Position numbers and translations under genes: made by a program
Shown here: positions 33,801 through 42,995 of the stretch, in pieces
How positions within the stretch are numbered: the stretch's first letter is position 1
Layout of the letters: the number at the start of each line of letters is the position of its first letter
The notes under the pieces: model-generated
Databases searched by the model: none
Told to the model about the DNA's origin: nothing
Seen by the model: only the letters and a program-made list of their open reading frames with translations
Origin: Chitinophagales bacterium
GTDB lineage: Bacteria > Bacteroidota > Bacteroidia > Chitinophagales > Saprospiraceae
DNA length: 64,000 nucleotides
Assembly (NCBI GenBank): GCA_017303475.1
Contig: JAFLBO010000001.1
Location: 248,001 to 312,000 of the forward strand
Direction of reading: 5' to 3'

Positions 33801-36773
33801 GTTTCGGATAGTGTCATATCTGATCATGGTATCCCCGTTCAAACAACCTTCGAACGTAGTTTGAATGAATTGAATGGAGCTATCCGGAAGGGAAAATAGG
33901 CAGTTTGGTTTGAAAATAAGGTTGATTTTCAAGGTAAAGCCTTCATCAATCGGGTCAGAAAAAGCAGGTGAAAAATCAACCTCCAGATTTAGTGGCGACT
34001 GGGTAAATGGCAAGCTGATATTGCTTATCCAAGGAGTACTATCCTGAAGTGTCAGGTATTCCAATTGAGCAGATTGTAGTTCAAGTCCTTCAGGATTAGT
34101 CTGTGTATAATCAGAAATCCAGGCTAATGGACGCACCTCGTTAGGGAACATGTTTTCCCGGGCAATACGCATGGAATACCTGAATTTTTTGGGCTCAACA
34201 GATTGTTCACATGGCTTTATGGTGTGTTGGTTAGAAGAATTGGAATACTGCCAGCCGGAATATTGAAAAGCTTTTGATGAGTCTGTTGAAAGCCAGGTGT
34301 CATCAAGGCTAAGTAATTTGGTTCTAAAACCAATAAGCGGCGGATCAGGGAAGTTACTGGAAAGTGGAGTAAAGTTGGTGTTGATTTTATAATCGCTAAA
34401 AATAAATACTGAATCGCCCAACTCAAGATATGGCTTGGGCAAACAGCCGCTGGCAGCCATTGCTACAAGTGGGAAATATTTTACTTCAGCCAATGAACTC
34501 GTCTCATCTATCACCTGTGGTGGAGTGGTATTAGGTAAAACAGATTGACTATATAAATTTCCTAAACGAAAGGGAACCTGATCCCAAAAACAGGTTGCTT
34601 CCTGACCATCTGCATATTTTACTCTGACCCTGGATCCGAGGGAGACGATTGCTGCCGTATCGGTAAATTCATACTGTGCGGACTTGACTCCAAAAATATC
34701 ATTGTCGTTCACTCCCATGTCCGAGGCTCGAACAGAATGAATGATACCATATCCAAAAGTGTCAATGGTAATTGCAGTATCAACGGAAGCACAGAATTCA
34801 ACCCTTAAGGTGTCGCCGGGTAAAAAACGGTCTTTCCGCCAATTCTCCTTAACTATTTCAAGGGGTAGGTCAGCATGTCGGTCATCAGTTTCATCTTTCC
34901 AACCGGAATTATTTCTGTAGGCCGTCCATTTGTATGTTAATTGAAGGCCATCACCAGGTGGAATAATAACAGGTTGGCCGCCTCCCCCCCCATTCCCACA
35001 ATCCACATTTATTTCCCTGGCTTCGCAATCTGTTATACCACAATTTGGTGAGATGTTCAATTCAGTACTCCAATAACTAATATCTAATGAGTTAAGAATG
35101 CAGCATGGAGGTGAGTAGTTTAAGGTCCCACTCCCGCAGATTACTGATGTGTCACAATTAAACTTTATACAATACAAATAGCTTAGCGTATCAACATCGA
35201 ATGGAGTTTGCCAGACCATATGAATGTTTTGATTTCCAGATGCATCAAAACTTGTTTCAAGCAAATACGGTGCAGCTTGATTTTGTGCATTGGTACAGAC
35301 CGTATCCAGGGTAATACTTTTGGGCAGAGTCATTTGTAAATGAAGGAAGCCATCCTCCAACAGGTATTTCCCTTTTGTAAAGTAATTGTAGGTGTAGGTT
35401 TGATTATCCTCCAAACATACGCCAACATTGGTCAAATGAGAGCTGTAGATGGTATAACCTGTATCAGGAACAATTCGCGCTGTTCCTGAATTAATTCCAC
35501 CCGGAGGGCAAGCTTTTTGATATAAATAATTGGCCTTAAAAGCCGGGAAAACTTCTCCGCAAATCTGTACGCAGGTCAATACATCAAACACCAGTTTGAC
35601 TGAATCCTTGGCCGGAACCAAGGGAATGACCAGATTGGCACTATATAAAGCAGGTTTGTCACAGGTAGCCAGGATGCCAGTAGTTGAAATATTGGGCGAT
35701 ATAGCGGTAGTATCACCCGCACTAATTATTTTAAAGGAGCCGGGAGCTATTCCTGCCTTCCCTTGCTCATTTGGCATAGTTAAGTTGAATAAGACATCCT
35801 TGGCATCAGCCTTGCCAATATTAGTGATGGTAAAACCCATCACCGCAGGAACATCGCCACAATAATTAGTTGGAGGAGTCCATATTTGCTCAAACTCCAG
35901 TTCTGGAACAAACGTGGATGTCTTGATATTCACCAAAATCAGGGAACTATCATAACGGCACCATGAACTAGCATCACAGCCCCAGGCAGCTCTTATCAAA
36001 GACGATTTTAACAATGGCGGTATGCCACAGTCCGTAATAATTACTCTTTCCGTTAAACACACTTTTTCTTCCAGGTCAAGCCATTGATCACCATTACCCA
36101 CAGTGGTAAAAAAACTGCCTGAAAACTCCGCATTAGCCAGGTTGTTCCCAACCGTAAAAGCATCAGCGCCTTCTACAAACACCTCAAATCCATCCTGGTG
36201 GGCATCCTGAAAATGCAGGTTGCCTATTTTACCCAGTCGGGTGTTTTTGAAACAAATAGTACGGTAGAGGGTATCCCCTTTTTCACCTGATAGTATGGCT
36301 GGTGTAACACTTTCAATAACCAAAGCGCCAGTTTCCACCAAAATGGAGGTGGTAACCACCTGAGCATTCCCGGATACAGATGTAACTGAAATGAGTGCCT
36401 GAAATAATTGACCGGCGTCTATCAAATCAGCGGCCTCACACTGAGCCGTAACCAACAGAAAAAGCGGGTGACTTTGCTGAGCATTCAACACCGGCAGCGT
36501 AAACGTAGGAGCAGATAAATTCCCTACATTCAGTTCCGTTGCACCCTGGATGGTACCTGTTGCATATTGCAAGCCAGCCGGAAGTGTCACCTGAACAACT
36601 GCGCCATTAACCGGGGTGAGTAACTGGTTTTGAACCTGAATGAATAAGGTGTCTGAACCGCAGACAAAGAGTGAATCACTCTTTTGGTAAGTGATTTGGA
36701 GGTTTTGGGCATGCAGGAAGATGTTTAGGAACATGCAGAGCCCAATAACCAAGGATGATTTGGCGGTAAGCAT
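30879..36773 (-). CDS. Giant surface protein with gliding-motility-type C-terminal domain
   Basis: A 1964-residue exported protein. The start MLTAKSSLVIGLCMFLNIFLHAQ gives a normal signal peptide; an ATG 14 codons earlier is less likely. The body consists of many beta-sandwich segments of DUF11/conserved-repeat type (VQVTLPAGLQYATGTIQG; LPQGLQIAPGSCQISYPEG; VYITLPQGVQLVNNSY), a glycine hinge (CGNGGGGGQP) near residue 600 and an Ig/PKD-like module near 1620 (ICPGQSVTLSAEPSTGTSYFW). Residues 1878-1964 are the gliding-motility-associated C-terminal domain (IPNAFTPNGDGANDVFRV ... NRWGQKIYEN), which acts as a type IX secretion signal. An adhesin or matrix protein is likely. It is rich in cysteines, presumably paired outside the cell. 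Confidence 0.88.
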   Translation of the reverse strand: MLTAKSSLVIGLCMFLNIFLHAQNLQITYQKSDSLFVCGSDTLFIQVQNQLLTPVNGAVVQVTLPAGLQYATGTIQGATELNVGNLSAPTFTLPVLNAQQSHPLFLLVTAQCEAADLIDAGQLFQALISVTSVSGNAQVVTTSILVETGALVIESVTPAILSGEKGDTLYRTICFKNTRLGKIGNLHFQDAHQDGFEVFVEGADAFTVGNNLANAEFSGSFFTTVGNGDQWLDLEEKVCLTERVIITDCGIPPLLKSSLIRAAWGCDASSWCRYDSSLILVNIKTSTFVPELEFEQIWTPPTNYCGDVPAVMGFTITNIGKADAKDVLFNLTMPNEQGKAGIAPGSFKIISAGDTTAISPNISTTGILATCDKPALYSANLVIPLVPAKDSVKLVFDVLTCVQICGEVFPAFKANYLYQKACPPGGINSGTARIVPDTGYTIYSSHLTNVGVCLEDNQTYTYNYFTKGKYLLEDGFLHLQMTLPKSITLDTVCTNAQNQAAPYLLETSFDASGNQNIHMVWQTPFDVDTLSYLYCIKFNCDTSVICGSGTLNYSPPCCILNSLDISYWSTELNISPNCGITDCEAREINVDCGNGGGGGQPVIIPPGDGLQLTYKWTAYRNNSGWKDETDDRHADLPLEIVKENWRKDRFLPGDTLRVEFCASVDTAITIDTFGYGIIHSVRASDMGVNDNDIFGVKSAQYEFTDTAAIVSLGSRVRVKYADGQEATCFWDQVPFRLGNLYSQSVLPNTTPPQVIDETSSLAEVKYFPLVAMAASGCLPKPYLELGDSVFIFSDYKINTNFTPLSSNFPDPPLIGFRTKLLSLDDTWLSTDSSKAFQYSGWQYSNSSNQHTIKPCEQSVEPKKFRYSMRIARENMFPNEVRPLAWISDYTQTNPEGLELQSAQLEYLTLQDSTPWISNISLPFTQSPLNLEVDFSPAFSDPIDEGFTLKINLIFKPNCLFSLPDSSIQFIQTTFEGCLNGDTMIRYDTIRNAIGFFANTPRFSIITNDSVVNSPTRSFDIDFVLKNALVAPAPFAWIYMDAPSGLINQLELFQMPQNQPIPGNNGFFGLNQFGGITSKNFRITGENLSCDLDSLYIYFGWSCNPIQQISDASCGIDTMLIMLNLERPELELDIIEEPDQIFLCEESDWFEFEVYNAKFGYAYELLSTLKLPQGLQIAPGSCQISYPEGSPWVNIPNPLETGTNFYEWQVSDLLPAVAANGLPGFNMAPQNSYRIRFKVLAECGFVANTPIIYGATATEPCGRQANVLNKLGQPLQINGLQTPYGVLVNVLPIGNPANTCGDIQEIQVSLQLLGTPSATDSVYITLPQGVQLVNNSYLPGLNAPSGPVTPNSQGFQLPLPILQGGGAVNFQFKVQYSGMAGCADKTLQVQTRVRTEAFCPSLGAPCVVYLATGEGIFILDIKRPQLLITDADFTLNGGTVSGNVVLTNNGEAPSEQTTLNFWRDLNGNGQVDAADQLLNTWISNSPIGPNESVVLNGLVPGLDSTEWCNLLIQLPADPNCMCTEQVFHPEQWLVNHTDMQFCSLNPVQIGVPEQDGNTYTWFTNSGIACVNCATTTYTPPPGTPLNAPVELVLTEMSGDCKILHSFQLSFSSAATITASDAAICPGQSVTLSAEPSTGTSYFWSGPGIQNPNQVTQQIQPSINSTYTVVVTFTNGCTTSQTIDIQTIAPDTVILPGLITCQGVPVDILGNVTETPGTYQLLLTNSEGCDSLVFQSLALIPPVQTVENFTFCLGDTLKNVQDTFFTTSGQVCRTYKGLNGCDSVHCAIVTAVDPPDLPVQDTLYVDYGQIITLTGPSGFESYWWIPAPVPPCEDCMEVSYPADSAAYQEFRLQVTDANGCPGELVFRVLVLPPCSADSLHIPNAFTPNGDGANDVFRVVPYESSEVVSSLEIYNRWGQKIYENVGNSSWDGTIEGQPAVSDVYVYIVTVKCGELVGKRVGDVTLLR

Positions 36774-36937
36774 AAATAGGAAGAGGTAGTTTTTGTGTCC
36801 GCCAATGTAAAGCAAAAAGAATGCATGGTTGTATCTTTTGTCGGCTGTCTTTCAAATTATTTTTTTTTGTATTGTTATATGGGCTAAAATGATGGGGCAA
36901 AATATCTTTTTGAAAAAGGCGTACCCTTTAAAAAATA

Positions 36938-36980
36938 AAAAAGGGTTGTCTTGCCCATGTTCGGGAAGACAACCCTTTTT
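36938..36980 (-). terminator. Terminator after the Spy-like gene
   Basis: AAAAAGGGTTGTCTT pairs with AAGACAACCCTTTTT around a short CCC/GGG-closed loop, 18 bases after the stop at 36998. T runs lie on both strands. Confidence 0.85.
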
Positions 36981-36997
36981 TATTACCGTCCATCGTC

Positions 36998-37429
36998 TCA
37001 CTTATGATCGCTGGCCGGTTTTTTATCCAGCGGCTTTTTGGCGGCTTTATTGGCTTTCTTTTCCGCTTTGCGTTCTGCTTTCCGCGCCTCATGCTCTGCT
37101 TTACGCGCGGCCACCAGTTCATCGTATTTCTTTGCCTGCTCAGCATTCAGTAATGCCTTGTGAGCAGCCTGGCGTTCGTTGCGAACCTGCTCGAGCTCAG
37201 CTTTACGAGCTTTCTTGATTTCGTGTTGCTTTGCCTTGTATTCCCGGTCAACCTTGTCAAAAGCTTCTTTTTGCTCCTTGGAAAGATTGAGCTCTTTGGC
37301 TATGCCAGCATCAGCATGATGACCTGGATGCTCCAGTTGTTTGTTGGCAGGTTGGGTGGTTTGTGCCTGAAGGGAGGCAGAAAAGATCAAGGCAAACAGG
37401 CCGATAATCCATTTCAATTGCTTGTTCAT
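36998..37429 (-). CDS. Small periplasmic charged helical protein (Spy/CpxP-like)
   Basis: A 143-residue protein with a signal peptide ending LQAQ at residue 23. The mature part is almost all helix and very rich in Lys, Glu and Ala. LNLSKEQKEAFDKVDREYK resembles the LTxxQ region of Spy/CpxP-like periplasmic proteins, and the histidine-rich HPGHHADAG lies just before it. The tail (KAERKAEKKANKAAKKPLDKKP) is strongly basic. Function is not established; chaperone or metal-stress roles are known for relatives. It forms its own unit with a terminator downstream. Confidence 0.75.
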   Translation of the reverse strand: MNKQLKWIIGLFALIFSASLQAQTTQPANKQLEHPGHHADAGIAKELNLSKEQKEAFDKVDREYKAKQHEIKKARKAELEQVRNERQAAHKALLNAEQAKKYDELVAARKAEHEARKAERKAEKKANKAAKKPLDKKPASDHK

Positions 37430-37529
37430 ATGCTATTCAAGTTGTGTGGACGTTGCCGCCCGTTTCATGATTTTTACATATAGACGATGAAATGGCCCCA
37501 GGGATTACTCTGCCTGGCATAAATTTTTG

Positions 37530-38096
37530 TTAAGACTTCTCTACCTTAATCTTGTAATGAGTCAATAGCCCTTCCAGATTATTCGAGGCAAACCTGGCGC
37601 CCTGTAATTTGCACTTATCCGGATGTATTCTGAAATGATACGCAGTTCGGAAATCAGCGTCCTCCAGGTTGGCATAATCAAAACCGGTATTTGTCAGGTT
37701 GCAACCCTGAAATACAGCCCTGCGCAGATCTGCCTCCTCCATATTGGCTTCCTCTAAATGACATTCCAGGAACTCAGTAGCCGGTATTTTTAGCTGAAAA
37801 AAGGAGGCATATTGCAACAGGCAATCCTTGAAGGAAAAGGATAACGAAAATGAATTGACGTCTTCAAAATGCAAACCCATTAGTTTGCAGGACTCAAAAG
37901 AATTGTCCCGAAAGGCCGTGCCTTTAATGGTAGCAGTGCTCAGATCGCAACGCACCCAGCTGCATTGGTCAAATACCAGTCCGGACAAATCTGTACCGGA
38001 CAATTGACAATCCGTAAACACACAGTCCTCGTATTCGCCAGGATCAAGTGTGTTTACAGATTGAAATTTTTGATTGGAAAAGTAAGCCTCAGCCAT
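37530..38096 (-). CDS. Pentapeptide-repeat protein (Qnr/McbG-like fold)
   Basis: A 188-residue protein made almost entirely of pentapeptide A(D/N)LxX repeats, for example FTDCQLSGTDLSGLVFDQCSW, CKLMGLHFEDV, CHLEEANMEEADLRRAVFQGCNLTNTGF and ANLEDADF. It should fold as a right-handed quadrilateral beta helix. Qnr/McbG relatives of this size bind gyrase, but most such proteins have no known role, so I do not assign one. There is no signal peptide. It starts 10 bases after the lysS stop and is surely cotranscribed with it. Confidence 0.85.
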   Translation of the reverse strand: MAEAYFSNQKFQSVNTLDPGEYEDCVFTDCQLSGTDLSGLVFDQCSWVRCDLSTATIKGTAFRDNSFESCKLMGLHFEDVNSFSLSFSFKDCLLQYASFFQLKIPATEFLECHLEEANMEEADLRRAVFQGCNLTNTGFDYANLEDADFRTAYHFRIHPDKCKLQGARFASNNLEGLLTHYKIKVEKS

Positions 38097-38106
38097 GCTC
38101 TTGATA

Positions 38107-39642
38107 TTATTCAGCTACTTCCGGACGCATTTGCGGGAAGAATAATACCTCCTGAATCGATGTTTGACCAGTGAACATCATAGCCAGCCTGTCTATGCCA
38201 AAACCAATACCTGCTGTTGGTGGCATGCCATATTCCAGTGCACGGATAAAATCCTCATCCATGGCCATTGCTTCCTCGTCGCCGCGGGCGGCCAAACGCA
38301 ACTGATCTTCAAAACGCTCGCGCTGATCAATAGGGTCATTTAACTCAGAATAGGCATTGGCTACTTCCTTGCCGTTCACAAACAACTCGAAACGCTCCAC
38401 CAATCCTGGTTTTGAACGGTGCTTTTTGGTAAGCGGCGACATCTCTACCGGATAATCAATCAGAAAAGTAGGCTGAATGAGGTGTTTTTCCACTTTTTCG
38501 CCAAAAATCTCGTCTATGAGCTTGGCTTTACCCATGGAATTGTCAATCTCAATATGTTCCTTTTTACAATAGTCGCGCAATTCAGATTCATCGGCAGTTT
38601 CCACATTAATGCCTGTATATTCCTGAATGGCATCAAACATGGTCAGGCGGCGGTAAGGTCCGGCAAAATTGATCACATTGCCACCTACTTCTGCTGTGCT
38701 TTCACCATTTGCATGGATAGCCCTGGCTACCCGTTCCAGCATTTGCTCCGTTACATCCATCATCCAGTTGTAGTCCTTATAGGCTACATAAAACTCCAGT
38801 GCCGTGAATTCCGGATTATGCGTACGGTCCATGCCTTCATTGCGGAACATTTTGGCAAACTCATACACGCCATCAAAACCAGCTACAATCAGCCGTTTCA
38901 GGTACAACTCGTTGGCAATACGCAGATAAAGGGTCATATCCAGCGTATTATGGTGGGTTTTGAAGGGCCGCGCAGCTGCACCCCCGTGGATAGGTTGCAA
39001 AATGGGGGTTTCCACCTCAAGCAAACCCAGCTCGTCCAGGTACGCACGCATGGTTTTGATCAGCTTGGTGCGCTTGATGAAAATATCCCGAAAGCCGGTA
39101 TTCACCGTAAGATCCACATAACGCATTCGATAGCGTTGCTCAGGATCAGTAAACGCATCGTAGATGTTCCCTTCGGCATCTTTCTTTACCACAGGCAACG
39201 GACGAAGGCTTTTGGCCAGGAATTGAAACTCCTGCACATGTACGCTAACCTCGCCGGTTTTGGTTTTAAAGGCAAAACCCTTAACCCCAACATAATCGCC
39301 CAGGTCCAGCAATTTTTTAATAGCAATATCAAACAAAGGCGCTTCTTCACCCTGCATAAAGTCGTCCCGGCGCAGGTACAACTGAATTCGTCCGCTGGAG
39401 TCCTGTAAGTTTAAAAACAAAGCTTTGCCGGCTTCACGGTTGGCCATAATACGACCTGCCAGCGAAACTGATTGAAAATTCAGGCGATTTTTGGCGCCAT
39501 CTTCCAATATCTCCTCCTGGTATTGTGTTACGATATCCTGAGCAAAGGCTGTTACCTCATACATCTCAGCCGGATATGGGTCGATGCCCATTTCCCGAAG
39601 TTTGGAAAGCGATTCCCGTCTTTGTAATTCTTGTTCCGTCAT
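38107..39642 (-). CDS. lysS: Lysyl-tRNA synthetase, class II
   Basis: A 511-residue synthetase with N-terminal OB fold for the anticodon ([31 protein letters not shown], residues 60-150) and the class II core. Motif 2 is [20 protein letters not shown] and motif 3 is [15 protein letters not shown]; the lysine pocket segment [13 protein letters not shown] is present. It charges tRNA-Lys in the cytoplasm. The start [10 protein letters not shown] lies 41 bases after a TAATTTTG -7 box. The pentapeptide-repeat gene follows in the same unit. Confidence 0.97.
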   Translation of the reverse strand: MTEQELQRRESLSKLREMGIDPYPAEMYEVTAFAQDIVTQYQEEILEDGAKNRLNFQSVSLAGRIMANREAGKALFLNLQDSSGRIQLYLRRDDFMQGEEAPLFDIAIKKLLDLGDYVGVKGFAFKTKTGEVSVHVQEFQFLAKSLRPLPVVKKDAEGNIYDAFTDPEQRYRMRYVDLTVNTGFRDIFIKRTKLIKTMRAYLDELGLLEVETPILQPIHGGAAARPFKTHHNTLDMTLYLRIANELYLKRLIVAGFDGVYEFAKMFRNEGMDRTHNPEFTALEFYVAYKDYNWMMDVTEQMLERVARAIHANGESTAEVGGNVINFAGPYRRLTMFDAIQEYTGINVETADESELRDYCKKEHIEIDNSMGKAKLIDEIFGEKVEKHLIQPTFLIDYPVEMSPLTKKHRSKPGLVERFELFVNGKEVANAYSELNDPIDQRERFEDQLRLAARGDEEAMAMDEDFIRALEYGMPPTAGIGFGIDRLAMMFTGQTSIQEVLFFPQMRPEVAE

Positions 39643-39682
39643 TATGCAGGTTGCTGAAAATAAATCCGATGAATGGAAGCCG

Positions 39683-39690
39683 CAAAATTA
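39683..39690 (-). promoter_or_regulatory. -7 promoter element of lysS
   Basis: TAATTTTG on the minus strand fits TAnnTTTG, 41 bases before the lysS ATG. No clear -33 TTG is seen. Confidence 0.45.
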
Positions 39691-39831
39691 CAATTTGGCT
39701 GGCTTAGCTCGTGTCTAAATTTAGTAACAATGCTAACAATTCAATACTTCCCCTGGTTCCGGCAAAAAAAAAACCGCCCAACAACAGCAAGTCATCGAGC
39801 GGAAACACGGGTGAATATTTTAATCGGGATG

Positions 39832-40530
39832 TTAATCTTCCCAGGAACTTTTATGTTTGAAGTAATAGGTCATGGTCAGGCGCAGGGAACTGGTGCGGAT
39901 ATTGTGCCCTTGCGGTGCAAATGCCAGGTTTTCGTAGAGGTTACGGGCGCCCATGTAGTACCGTGCGCTTACGTTGAAGCGTCCGGCGCCCGCACTAACA
40001 CCAAAGGCCGGACCGAAATCCAAACCAGAAAGTGATTCGTTCAGGAGGGTTACTTGTGTTGCATTGACAATATTGTTGTAGTCGCCTACATATTCATCGC
40101 GCTCTGAGCGATCCAGGTTGTGGAAGTGGCTGCCAAAGAAAGCGCCGGCTTGAACACGCACCGGAACATTGGCAATTGGCTGATAGCCTGCGAAAACACC
40201 GGCCTCGAAGGTGTTGTAGTAAAAATTATAGGTGCCTACAGTGGGTTTGTTTTCCGGATTGAAAACAACAGTCTGAATGGTTGCGCCTTTTTGGGTAAAC
40301 ATGATTTCAGGCGTCAATTCAAAACGATCGCCAAAACCCAGGTTTACATTGAATCCAACAGCAGTACTCAAACGGCCGGAAGATGTAGTGAAAAGATCAG
40401 ATCTGACGCTGGAATAGTTGCTGCCCAAGGAGAAGCCCAATTTGTAGTGGGTTTGAGCGAAGATGGCAGCGGTAGAGATGGTGGAAAAGATGGCGATGAA
40501 CGCGACCTTGGCGAAAACTTTACTGTTCAT
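39832..40530 (-). CDS. Small outer-membrane beta-barrel (porin-family) protein
   Basis: A 232-residue protein with a signal peptide ending AIFAQ. The mature part alternates short amphipathic beta strands (YKLGFSLGSNYSSV, TAVGFNVNLGFGDRFELTPEIMFTQKG, FEAGVFAGYQP, RFNVSARYYMGARN) and closes with SSLRLTMTYYFKHK. This is the PorT/OmpW-like eight- to ten-stranded barrel family common in Bacteroidota, with no specific known cargo. It stands alone behind a recognisable promoter. Confidence 0.85.
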   Translation of the reverse strand: MNSKVFAKVAFIAIFSTISTAAIFAQTHYKLGFSLGSNYSSVRSDLFTTSSGRLSTAVGFNVNLGFGDRFELTPEIMFTQKGATIQTVVFNPENKPTVGTYNFYYNTFEAGVFAGYQPIANVPVRVQAGAFFGSHFHNLDRSERDEYVGDYNNIVNATQVTLLNESLSGLDFGPAFGVSAGAGRFNVSARYYMGARNLYENLAFAPQGHNIRTSSLRLTMTYYFKHKSSWED

Positions 40531-40637
40531 GATTATTGGATCAAAAAGTTAGTTAAAATTCCGTGAAATGAGTTTCAAGTAAAATTTAATCCAATAACTG
40601 AAGCGTTTAAAGTTTTGTTTTGAAATTTAATTCGGGT

Positions 40638-40669
40638 CAAAGGTATGGGGCTTACTCAATACCGCGCAA
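40638..40669 (-). promoter_or_regulatory. Promoter of the small beta-barrel gene
   Basis: On the minus strand TTG (40667-40669), 21 bases, then TACCTTTG (40638-40645) fit the Bacteroidota promoter. The ATG follows after about 107 bases. Confidence 0.55.
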
Positions 40670-40730
40670 GTGCCTCTGCGAATTTTCTTTAAAAATTACA
40701 CAAATTTGATATTGCATAGGCGCAAAAATC

Positions 40731-40766
40731 AGGCACCAAAACGCGAACAATTGCGTTTTGGTGCCT
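40731..40766 (-). terminator. Terminator after hisA
   Basis: A perfect 14-bp stem (AGGCACCAAAACGC / GCGTTTTGGTGCCT) with an 8-base loop, followed on the minus strand by GATTTTTG. It lies 47 bases after the hisA stop. Confidence 0.8.
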
Positions 40767-40813
40767 ATAAATGGACAAAAATCCTCAAATGTAATATTGT
40801 TGACAAATCGCGT

Positions 40814-41539
40814 TTATTCTCCCTTGGTATACACGCGGAAGAATGGCAAAGGAATTTTTCCTTCAAAAAAAGCTTTTCCAACGATAGCGCCGGAACAGCC
40901 AATTTCTCTCAGACTTTCCAAATCGGCAACATCCCGTACGCCACCACTGGCCACAAGTTGAATGTCGGGAAACCGCTTTATTATTTCCTGATACAATTCA
41001 ATACCCGGGCCGGAAAGTTCGCCATCGCGGGCAATATCAGTAACGGTGAAAGTGCTCAGACCCAGGCTGGTCATTTTACCAAGAAAGTCAAAAATGCTAA
41101 CTTCAGTTTGTTGTGCCCAACCGTGTACCGCCAGGTTATTATCTCGCACATCAGCCCCAACCAGAAAGCGGTCCGGACCGAATTTTTCTACCCATGCGGA
41201 AAATTCATCCTGTGCCAGCAAGGCAACACTTCCTACTGAAAACAACATGGCGCCGGCATCCCATACCTGTTTAAGAGATGGAATACTGCGTAAACCGCCA
41301 CCATAATCTATTTCCAGACGTGTATGCGCTGCAACTTCTGCCAGGATGTGCAGATTGGCTGGCCGACCAGTTCTCGCGCCGTCCAGGTCAACCATATGCA
41401 GGCGTTTGATGCCCGCAGCCTCCAATTCCTTGGCCAAATCAAGTGGATTGGCATCGTACTCTGTTTTTTGCTCAAAATCGCCTTGGCGCAACCGAACCAG
41501 CTTGCCGTCAAGCAGGTCAAATGATGGTATGATTTGCAT
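40814..41539 (-). CDS. hisA: HisA: phosphoribosylformimino-5-aminoimidazole carboxamide ribotide isomerase
   Basis: A 241-residue (beta/alpha)8 barrel. The catalytic aspartates are in PSFDLLDGKLVRL (D8) and VTDIARDGELSGPG; the phosphate-binding glycines are in DYGGGLRS and VASGGVRD...GAIVGKAFFEG. The initial PAIDL of many HisA proteins is PSFDL here. It isomerises ProFAR to PRFAR in histidine synthesis. No other his gene lies in the window, so the pathway genes are scattered. The distinction from the related TrpF/HisF families rests on the LDGxxVRL and IARDGxLSGPG motifs. Confidence 0.92.
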   Translation of the reverse strand: MQIIPSFDLLDGKLVRLRQGDFEQKTEYDANPLDLAKELEAAGIKRLHMVDLDGARTGRPANLHILAEVAAHTRLEIDYGGGLRSIPSLKQVWDAGAMLFSVGSVALLAQDEFSAWVEKFGPDRFLVGADVRDNNLAVHGWAQQTEVSIFDFLGKMTSLGLSTFTVTDIARDGELSGPGIELYQEIIKRFPDIQLVASGGVRDVADLESLREIGCSGAIVGKAFFEGKIPLPFFRVYTKGE

Positions 41540-41668
41540 GTGTGGTGTCCTTCCTTAAATGTGTGGTAAAGCGCGGCAAAGGTCAAAAAAAAACAGACAG
41601 GAATGTAAAAATCTTTGATCCGTTTCTTCGGGTAATAGGTCAAATTCGTGAGGTAGACATTTTTTGCT

Positions 41669-41676
41669 TATTTTTG
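41669..41676 (+). promoter_or_regulatory. -7 promoter element of the amidase gene
   Basis: TATTTTTG fits TAnnTTTG and ends 26 bases before the ATG at 41703. This supports the later start, because the earlier ATG at 41664 would precede the promoter box. Confidence 0.5.
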
Positions 41677-41702
41677 CACGCAAATTGACAAGACTCTTCG
41701 AG

Positions 41703-42992
41703 ATGTCCCATTCCAAAACCTTTTTGATTTTGATCTTTTGGAGCCTGACTACCTGGTCTCCTTTATTCTCCCAAAGATCGGTTTCCGGAAATAATTACCT
41801 GACTGCCATAGCAAAAGCCGGTGATGACGCACTGGATTTGCTCGACAGGTATGAATTGGCTGAATATGATTGCAATGTTAGCCAATTCTTGAAAATCAAT
41901 CAGTTAGAGACGCATAAACTTAAAGCAGGCGCCACATACAAACTCCCAGTAATGGTAGTGGCGTATAACGGAAAGAGTATACGTACAACCCTGGATATTG
42001 AAGACTGGAGAACTGCCAAACGTATCGAAACGTATAATAAGACTGCCCAAAAGAAAGGTCTTCGTCCTGATTACTTCATTGACAATAAAAAGCTTTGGGT
42101 ACCCTGGCATGAGCTCAATTGTCAGGAAACTGAACCAGCAGCAGAGCCTAAAAAAATGGCCGCCGGGGTAGGATTGGCCGCAAAATCTGAGGTGGAAACG
42201 CCCAGATATGTTTACCCAATTGCCAATCGGGTTTATGGAGGGGAAAAAGATTACGATAACGATCGCAATTTCGAGTTATACGGTCCTAATTACGCCTACA
42301 CTCCTCTGTTAAACAGAAACCTGAAGGGGCATGTGTTTTATCTCATCAGCGGACATGGAGGTCCTGATGTTGGTGCACAGGGCAAACGGGCTGGCAATAA
42401 CCTCTGCGAAGACGAATATGCTTACGATGTAACACTTCGCCTACACCGTCTGCTCATTAGCCATGGAGCAACAGCGTATATGATTGTTCGCGACAATAAT
42501 GACGGCATCAGAGATGATATTTACCTGGATTGTGATAAAGATGAGGTGGTATTGGGAGAGCAGGATATTCCAACTGACCAGCGCGAACGGTTGCAACAGC
42601 GTACTGATTTGATCAATGCGCTTACGGAAAAACACCTGAAGGTTGGCCAAACCAACCAAACTATCATTGAAATACACGTCGATTCCCGGAGCTTAGAGAA
42701 AAAACAGGATATTTTCTTCTACTTCCGGCCGGAAAGTGCGCCCAGTCAACGTTTGGCAGAACACATACAACGCACTTTTGCTGCTAAATATAAAAAAGCA
42801 CAGGGTGGAAGGGGGTATGCAGGTAGTGTAACATCCAGAACGCTCTTCACCCTGAAAGAAACCACTGCCAGAAAAGCAGTGTATATTGAGCTGGCTAACA
42901 TCCAAAACGACTGGGACCAGCAGCGTTTGGTATTAAGAAACAACCGGCAGGCAATAGCCAACTGGATCTGCCACGCCCTGCTTACACAATAA
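41703..42992 (+). CDS. N-acetylmuramoyl-L-alanine amidase (Amidase_3), exported
   Basis: A 429-residue exported protein with signal peptide ending PLFSQ. Residues 25-150 form an unassigned N-terminal region with a LysM-like phrase (VSQFLKINQLETHKLKAGATYKLPV). The catalytic Amidase_3 domain covers residues 205-427. Zinc ligands are H218 (SGHGGPDVGAQG), the acidic residue in CEDEYAYDV and H325 (IEIHVDS); E396 (VYIELANIQN) is the catalytic glutamate. It cuts the amide bond between MurNAc and the stem peptide. The insert between the first and second ligand carries an extra Asp-rich loop (RDDIYLDCDKDEVVLG). It converges on gldC with 3 bases between stops. Confidence 0.9.
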   Translation: MSHSKTFLILIFWSLTTWSPLFSQRSVSGNNYLTAIAKAGDDALDLLDRYELAEYDCNVSQFLKINQLETHKLKAGATYKLPVMVVAYNGKSIRTTLDIEDWRTAKRIETYNKTAQKKGLRPDYFIDNKKLWVPWHELNCQETEPAAEPKKMAAGVGLAAKSEVETPRYVYPIANRVYGGEKDYDNDRNFELYGPNYAYTPLLNRNLKGHVFYLISGHGGPDVGAQGKRAGNNLCEDEYAYDVTLRLHRLLISHGATAYMIVRDNNDGIRDDIYLDCDKDEVVLGEQDIPTDQRERLQQRTDLINALTEKHLKVGQTNQTIIEIHVDSRSLEKKQDIFFYFRPESAPSQRLAEHIQRTFAAKYKKAQGGRGYAGSVTSRTLFTLKETTARKAVYIELANIQNDWDQQRLVLRNNRQAIANWICHALLTQ

Positions 42993-42995
42993 TTT

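Noticed and set aside
38419..39408. A 329-codon open frame on the plus strand
   Set aside because: It is antisense to lysS, whose motifs are fully conserved; the frame has no recognisable domain.
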